Source of the DNA: an uncultured Spirochaetaceae bacterium
Lineage (GTDB): Bacteria; Spirochaetota; Spirochaetia; Sphaerochaetales; Sphaerochaetaceae
Length of the DNA stretch: 64,000 nt
Direction: 5' to 3'
Assembly: GCA_944389275.1 (NCBI GenBank)
Contig: CALXLT010000022.1
Location: forward strand, 16,524 to 80,523
Shown here: positions 61,497 to 64,000 of the stretch, piece by piece
How positions within the stretch are numbered: the stretch's first letter is position 1
How the letters are laid out: the number at the start of each line of letters is the position of its first letter
Notes under the pieces: generated by a model
What the model was told of the DNA's origin: nothing
Seen by the model: the letters and a program-made list of their open reading frames with translations, nothing else
Databases searched by the model: none
Program-made: the position numbers and the translations under genes

Positions 61497-61980
61497 TTCC
61501 TGCCTCCCATCTATATTCCAGCTTAGCCTTCGCTATATCGCTAAAAGGCAAGGTGATTGCACCCTTTTCCTCTTCTCCTTCGAAATATGCATCCGCAAGC
61601 GTGACAGAGCTATCGTCTGCGCTCTCGATGCGTCCGACTGCGTACGCCGAGCGCGATACGCTGTAGCATCTCACGTCCTTTCCCCTGAATACGGAGAACT
61701 CCATCACATCCTTGAGATTCCGCTGCAGCCCAGGGGATGAGACCTCAAGCTGAAGATCACGCTCCCCGAGTATTATGCTGTAGCGCGGGTATATGAGATT
61801 GTACGACGCGGCCAGATCGTCCGTATTGATCTCCTCGTCCTCCCTGAAGAGCACGACAGTCATCGCTGCCGATCCCTGATGGACGCTCGTCGTAGCCTCT
61901 ACGACCTTGAGCCCCCGGGCGGATACAAGGCTTTCTATCTCCTTCACAAGCTGGCTGCTGGATGCCTCATCCTTCAGCAT
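61489..61980 (-). CDS. rimP: Ribosome maturation factor RimP
   Basis: 163 residues; assists 30S assembly. The N-terminal alpha/beta domain shows LVSARGLKVVEATTSV near residue 17. The linking SSPGLQRNLKDVMEFSVFRGKDVRC stretch near 86 is the family's most conserved part, and an SH3-like C-terminal domain follows. ATG 61980 has GGAGG (61985-61989) upstream; the longer open frame starts inside the leader hairpin. It is the first gene of the long rimP-nusA-infB operon. Confidence 0.92.
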   Translation of the reverse strand: MLKDEASSSQLVKEIESLVSARGLKVVEATTSVHQGSAAMTVVLFREDEEINTDDLAASYNLIYPRYSIILGERDLQLEVSSPGLQRNLKDVMEFSVFRGKDVRCYSVSRSAYAVGRIESADDSSVTLADAYFEGEEEKGAITLPFSDIAKAKLEYRWEAGNA

Positions 61981-61998
61981 TGGTCCTCCATCATGAAT

Positions 61999-62023
61999 AA
62001 AGGGACCCATGACTGGTCCCTTT
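61999..62023 (-). promoter_or_regulatory. Hairpin in the rimP-nusA-infB leader
   Basis: A perfect 9-bp stem, AAAGGGACC (61999-62007) and GGTCCCTTT (62015-62023), with a 7-nt loop. It lies between the promoter and the ribosome site and is not followed by a T-run. It may bind a regulator or protect the mRNA 5' end. Confidence 0.65.
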
Positions 62024-62049
62024 AAATCACTTTAAATGAAACAGTGTTC

Positions 62050-62078
62050 CTTATATCAGATGAAAGGATGGCTGTCAA
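62050..62078 (-). promoter_or_regulatory. Promoter of the rimP-nusA-infB-rpsO-pnp operon
   Basis: On the minus strand: perfect -35 TTGACA (62073-62078), a 17-bp spacer, -10 TATAAG (62050-62055). Start predicted near 62043, a leader of about 63 nt. It is the only strong promoter seen upstream of the 13-gene run. Confidence 0.83.
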
Positions 62079-62083
62079 TATCA

Positions 62084-62992
62084 TCAGAGGGAATCCATAA
62101 CCTCCATAGCGCCTATTATCGCAGGAATGTCCGCCTGTACCTCCATCCCAACCTCGCTGACCTTGAGGATCAAAGCTGAGAGGATCTCCTCATAAGGTAT
62201 GCCGTGATCAGATGAGGATATGCAGAGGATGACGAAATCCATCGCGTCCATCATGCCATAGCCTTCAATCACGGATAGCATCCCCTCCGGCGTGAGACCT
62301 TCTTCCACGCCAAGAAGCGCCTCAAGCTCCTCCTTCTCCTTCCCCTCGATGCCATCGGCTATCTCCGACGCGAGGATATATCTATATGAATCAGTATCAA
62401 CACCGGCCCATTTCAGCGAGCGTCTCACAGCATTTCCGTCGATTCCAAGCGCAAGGCCAAGGCCACCTTCGATCTTCTCCCCGCAAAGGATGAGATCATC
62501 TGGCATGATGTAGGCCGAGATGAACCCATCATCTCTCCCGATCCTCATCGAGGCATCAACCGTGCCGGAGCAGGAGAATCCAGTGCCATCTGATGATAAT
62601 GCCTCGGCTCCATCATATGATATGAGCACTCCGCCAGATAGCTCCTCAGAGGATAGATAAGGCGTTATGGTCACCGTTCCGCTTCCTTCGATCGGATCGA
62701 TCATCTCAAGCGGGAAGAACGAGAAGAATAATCCAAGCATGGCATAGGCTATCTCCTCCTCGCTTCCTGAGACGAGATCCGATGCCCTAATTCCCGAATC
62801 GCGGAGAAATGGAGCTGCGAAAAGAGGCTTGAGCTCCGCCGGATCGATATCTGAAAGATCATAGCTCCTGCTCTCCCCTTCCCCATCGTAAAGAAGGCCG
62901 GGGAGAAGAAGCGCAGGCAGGGCCAAGGCTTCCGCAGAGATCGCCGAGAGCGATAAGAGCGCTGAAAGAAGTATCGTTGCTATCCTTTTCAT
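62084..62992 (-). CDS. Hypothetical secreted protein
   Basis: 302 residues I do not recognise. It has a clear signal peptide (MKRIATILLSALLSLSAISAEALA) and then an acidic, Leu/Ile/Ser-rich mature part with a hydrophobic patch YAMLGLFFSFFPLEMI near residue 88. A possible beta-sandwich region (GSGTVTITPYLSSEELSGGV) follows. No lipobox Cys or repeat is evident. ATG 62992 is chosen because it starts the signal peptide; the frame is open to 63142 but that part is not protein-like. It ends 6 bp before the -35 of the rimP promoter. Confidence 0.72.
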   Translation of the reverse strand: MKRIATILLSALLSLSAISAEALALPALLLPGLLYDGEGESRSYDLSDIDPAELKPLFAAPFLRDSGIRASDLVSGSEEEIAYAMLGLFFSFFPLEMIDPIEGSGTVTITPYLSSEELSGGVLISYDGAEALSSDGTGFSCSGTVDASMRIGRDDGFISAYIMPDDLILCGEKIEGGLGLALGIDGNAVRRSLKWAGVDTDSYRYILASEIADGIEGKEKEELEALLGVEEGLTPEGMLSVIEGYGMMDAMDFVILCISSSDHGIPYEEILSALILKVSEVGMEVQADIPAIIGAMEVMDSL

Positions 62993-63075
62993 GCCTTGAT
63001 GATAGCACAGCTGGATATTCTGGTGTTTTTTCTCCTGAAGTTGGTCAAAACAGCGGCTTAGGGCGTATATATGGT

Positions 63076-64000
63076 ATGAGAAAGATATATTTACCAGATT
63101 ATCTCGATGAATCGGTTCTCCTTGGCGAGAAAGAGCAGCCATACGGCCCGGACTATACTATCGATGAGATGAGGAAGATAAAAACAACCCAGCCATCGTT
63201 CAGCGGCCTCATAGGCGGGGACTACCTGTACGTCGACAAGACCAGGGCAGTCCATGACCTGTTGTCCAGGGAGGAGGACTTCTACTTCCTCTCCCGCCCC
63301 AGGCGCTACGGCAAGAGCCTCTTCTGCTCCACCCTCCACGCGCTATTCGATGGGAGGAAGGAGCTCTTCAAGGGGCTCTATATAGCGGAGAAGACAGATT
63401 ACTCCTTCACTCCCTTCCCCGTCCTCCACTTCGACTTCAGCGGCATGGACACCGACACGAGGAGGAACTTCATCGCATGCTTCAGGAAGAGCATAGCAAA
63501 GGAGGCGATGAGGAACGGGATAGATATCCCGGAGTCCACCCCATCCTCGATGCTCCTGGACCTTATAGATGCCCTCTATGAGAAGCGGGGCAAGGTCGTG
63601 ATCATCATAGACGAGTTCGATGCCCCGGTGACCGATGCCCTCGGGGAGGAGAACGGGATGCCTGGGTACATAAGGAAGGCGTTCAGCACGTTCTACGCGA
63701 ACATAAAGAAGAGCAGCGGGAAGATAAGGTTCCTGTTCATAACAGGGGTCACGAAGCTCTCCAACATGTCCATATTCTCCAAGATGAACAACCTATTGGA
63801 CATCTCCATGGATGAGGCCTTCGCCGATGCCTTCGGCTATACGGAGCCGGAGCTCATGGAGTACTTCGGGGAAGGGATGGACGAATACATGGAGGCGAAC
63901 CCGGGGAAGTACTCATCAAGGGATGAATTCGTCTCGAGGATAAGGGAGTACTATGACGGCTACAGGTTCTCGAGGGACTCGGAGGTGACGGTATACAACC
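63076..64000 (+). CDS. AAA-ATPase-like protein (PF09820 type; 3' end cut by window)
   Basis: The frame is open from ATG 63076 to the end of the window (308 codons). After about 30 residues the AAA-ATPase_like domain begins (PSFSGLIGGDYLYVDKTRAV). Walker A is SRPRRYGKSLFCSTLHALF near residue 76 and Walker B is VVIIIDEFDAPVTDAL near 174; RFLFITGVTKLSNMSIFS (sensor-1-like) is near 219. A C-terminal PD-(D/E)XK-like nuclease domain would be expected beyond the window. These genes occur in many copies in gut Bacteroidota and spirochaetes and have no settled function. No Shine-Dalgarno is seen; TATATA (63066-63071) lies 4 nt before the ATG. Confidence 0.88.
   Translation, partial: MRKIYLPDYLDESVLLGEKEQPYGPDYTIDEMRKIKTTQPSFSGLIGGDYLYVDKTRAVHDLLSREEDFYFLSRPRRYGKSLFCSTLHALFDGRKELFKGLYIAEKTDYSFTPFPVLHFDFSGMDTDTRRNFIACFRKSIAKEAMRNGIDIPESTPSSMLLDLIDALYEKRGKVVIIIDEFDAPVTDALGEENGMPGYIRKAFSTFYANIKKSSGKIRFLFITGVTKLSNMSIFSKMNNLLDISMDEAFADAFGYTEPELMEYFGEGMDEYMEANPGKYSSRDEFVSRIREYYDGYRFSRDSEVTVYN

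Overview
The window is a chromosomal segment of a bacterium that reads as a spirochaete, probably a gut-type Sphaerochaetaceae or a close relative. That placement is inference. It rests on a GreA with a roughly 750-residue N-terminal extension, a short Smc, a PUR-domain protein like Borrelia BpuR, an oxidoreductase/oxidoreductase/DUF1667 triad, and an envelope with TolC, beta-barrels and LptF/G-like permeases. No plasmid or prophage backbone is visible. Most of it is moderately GC-rich, tightly packed housekeeping DNA with many ATGA or TGATG overlaps.

Layout. 1-7.2 kb: the end of an ABC-F ATPase, coaX, an M29-like protein that seems to have lost its metal ligands, a three-gene FAD oxidoreductase/DUF1667 operon, and a permease split into two overlapping halves. 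7.4-13.5 kb: tRNA-Gly, a 420-bp gap with hairpins, then a tolC/adaptor/RND efflux operon on the minus strand. 13.6-21.9 kb: PUR protein, rnhB, smc, then ffh-rpsP-khpA-rimM-trmD-rplS from a near-consensus promoter, a small Cys/His protein and coaD. 22-33.4 kb: tRNA-Tyr; two copies of a two-gene cassette (outer-membrane barrel plus S41-family lipoprotein protease) flanking a YkgJ-like gene, dnaG-rpoD, a zinc-ribbon coiled-coil gene, rnpB and a HigBA-type toxin-antitoxin pair. 33.4-44.1 kb: mazG, an 850-bp AT-rich repeat island, then minus-strand genes from rpe-dtd and recA through scpA-scpB-rluB-cmk-rpsA and three envelope or small-molecule-binding genes. 44.2-48.4 kb: greA with an attenuator-like leader, and an AAA/DUF4143 ATPase. 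48.5-62.1 kb: one long minus-strand operon, rimP-nusA-infB-rbfA-truB-ribF-rpsO-pnp-dut-lptF-lptG-tgt-proX, from a TTGACA-N17-TATAAG promoter. 62.1-64 kb: a secreted hypothetical protein and a truncated AAA-ATPase-like gene.

The genes mainly serve translation (ribosomal proteins, rRNA and tRNA modification, SRP, IF2), transcription (RpoD, NusA, GreA), chromosome upkeep (Smc-ScpAB, RecA, DnaG, RNase HII) and the envelope. Smc and both its kleisin partners are present but in separate loci.

The best leads are the duplicated barrel/S41 cassette, the AT-rich island with nested inverted repeats, a recurring promoter layout that predicts leaderless mRNAs, an attenuator-like greA leader, and several housekeeping proteins with unexpected losses or gains: M29 without ligands, RibF without a recognisable flavokinase motif, Smc without a recognisable hinge, and NusA with a zinc ribbon.
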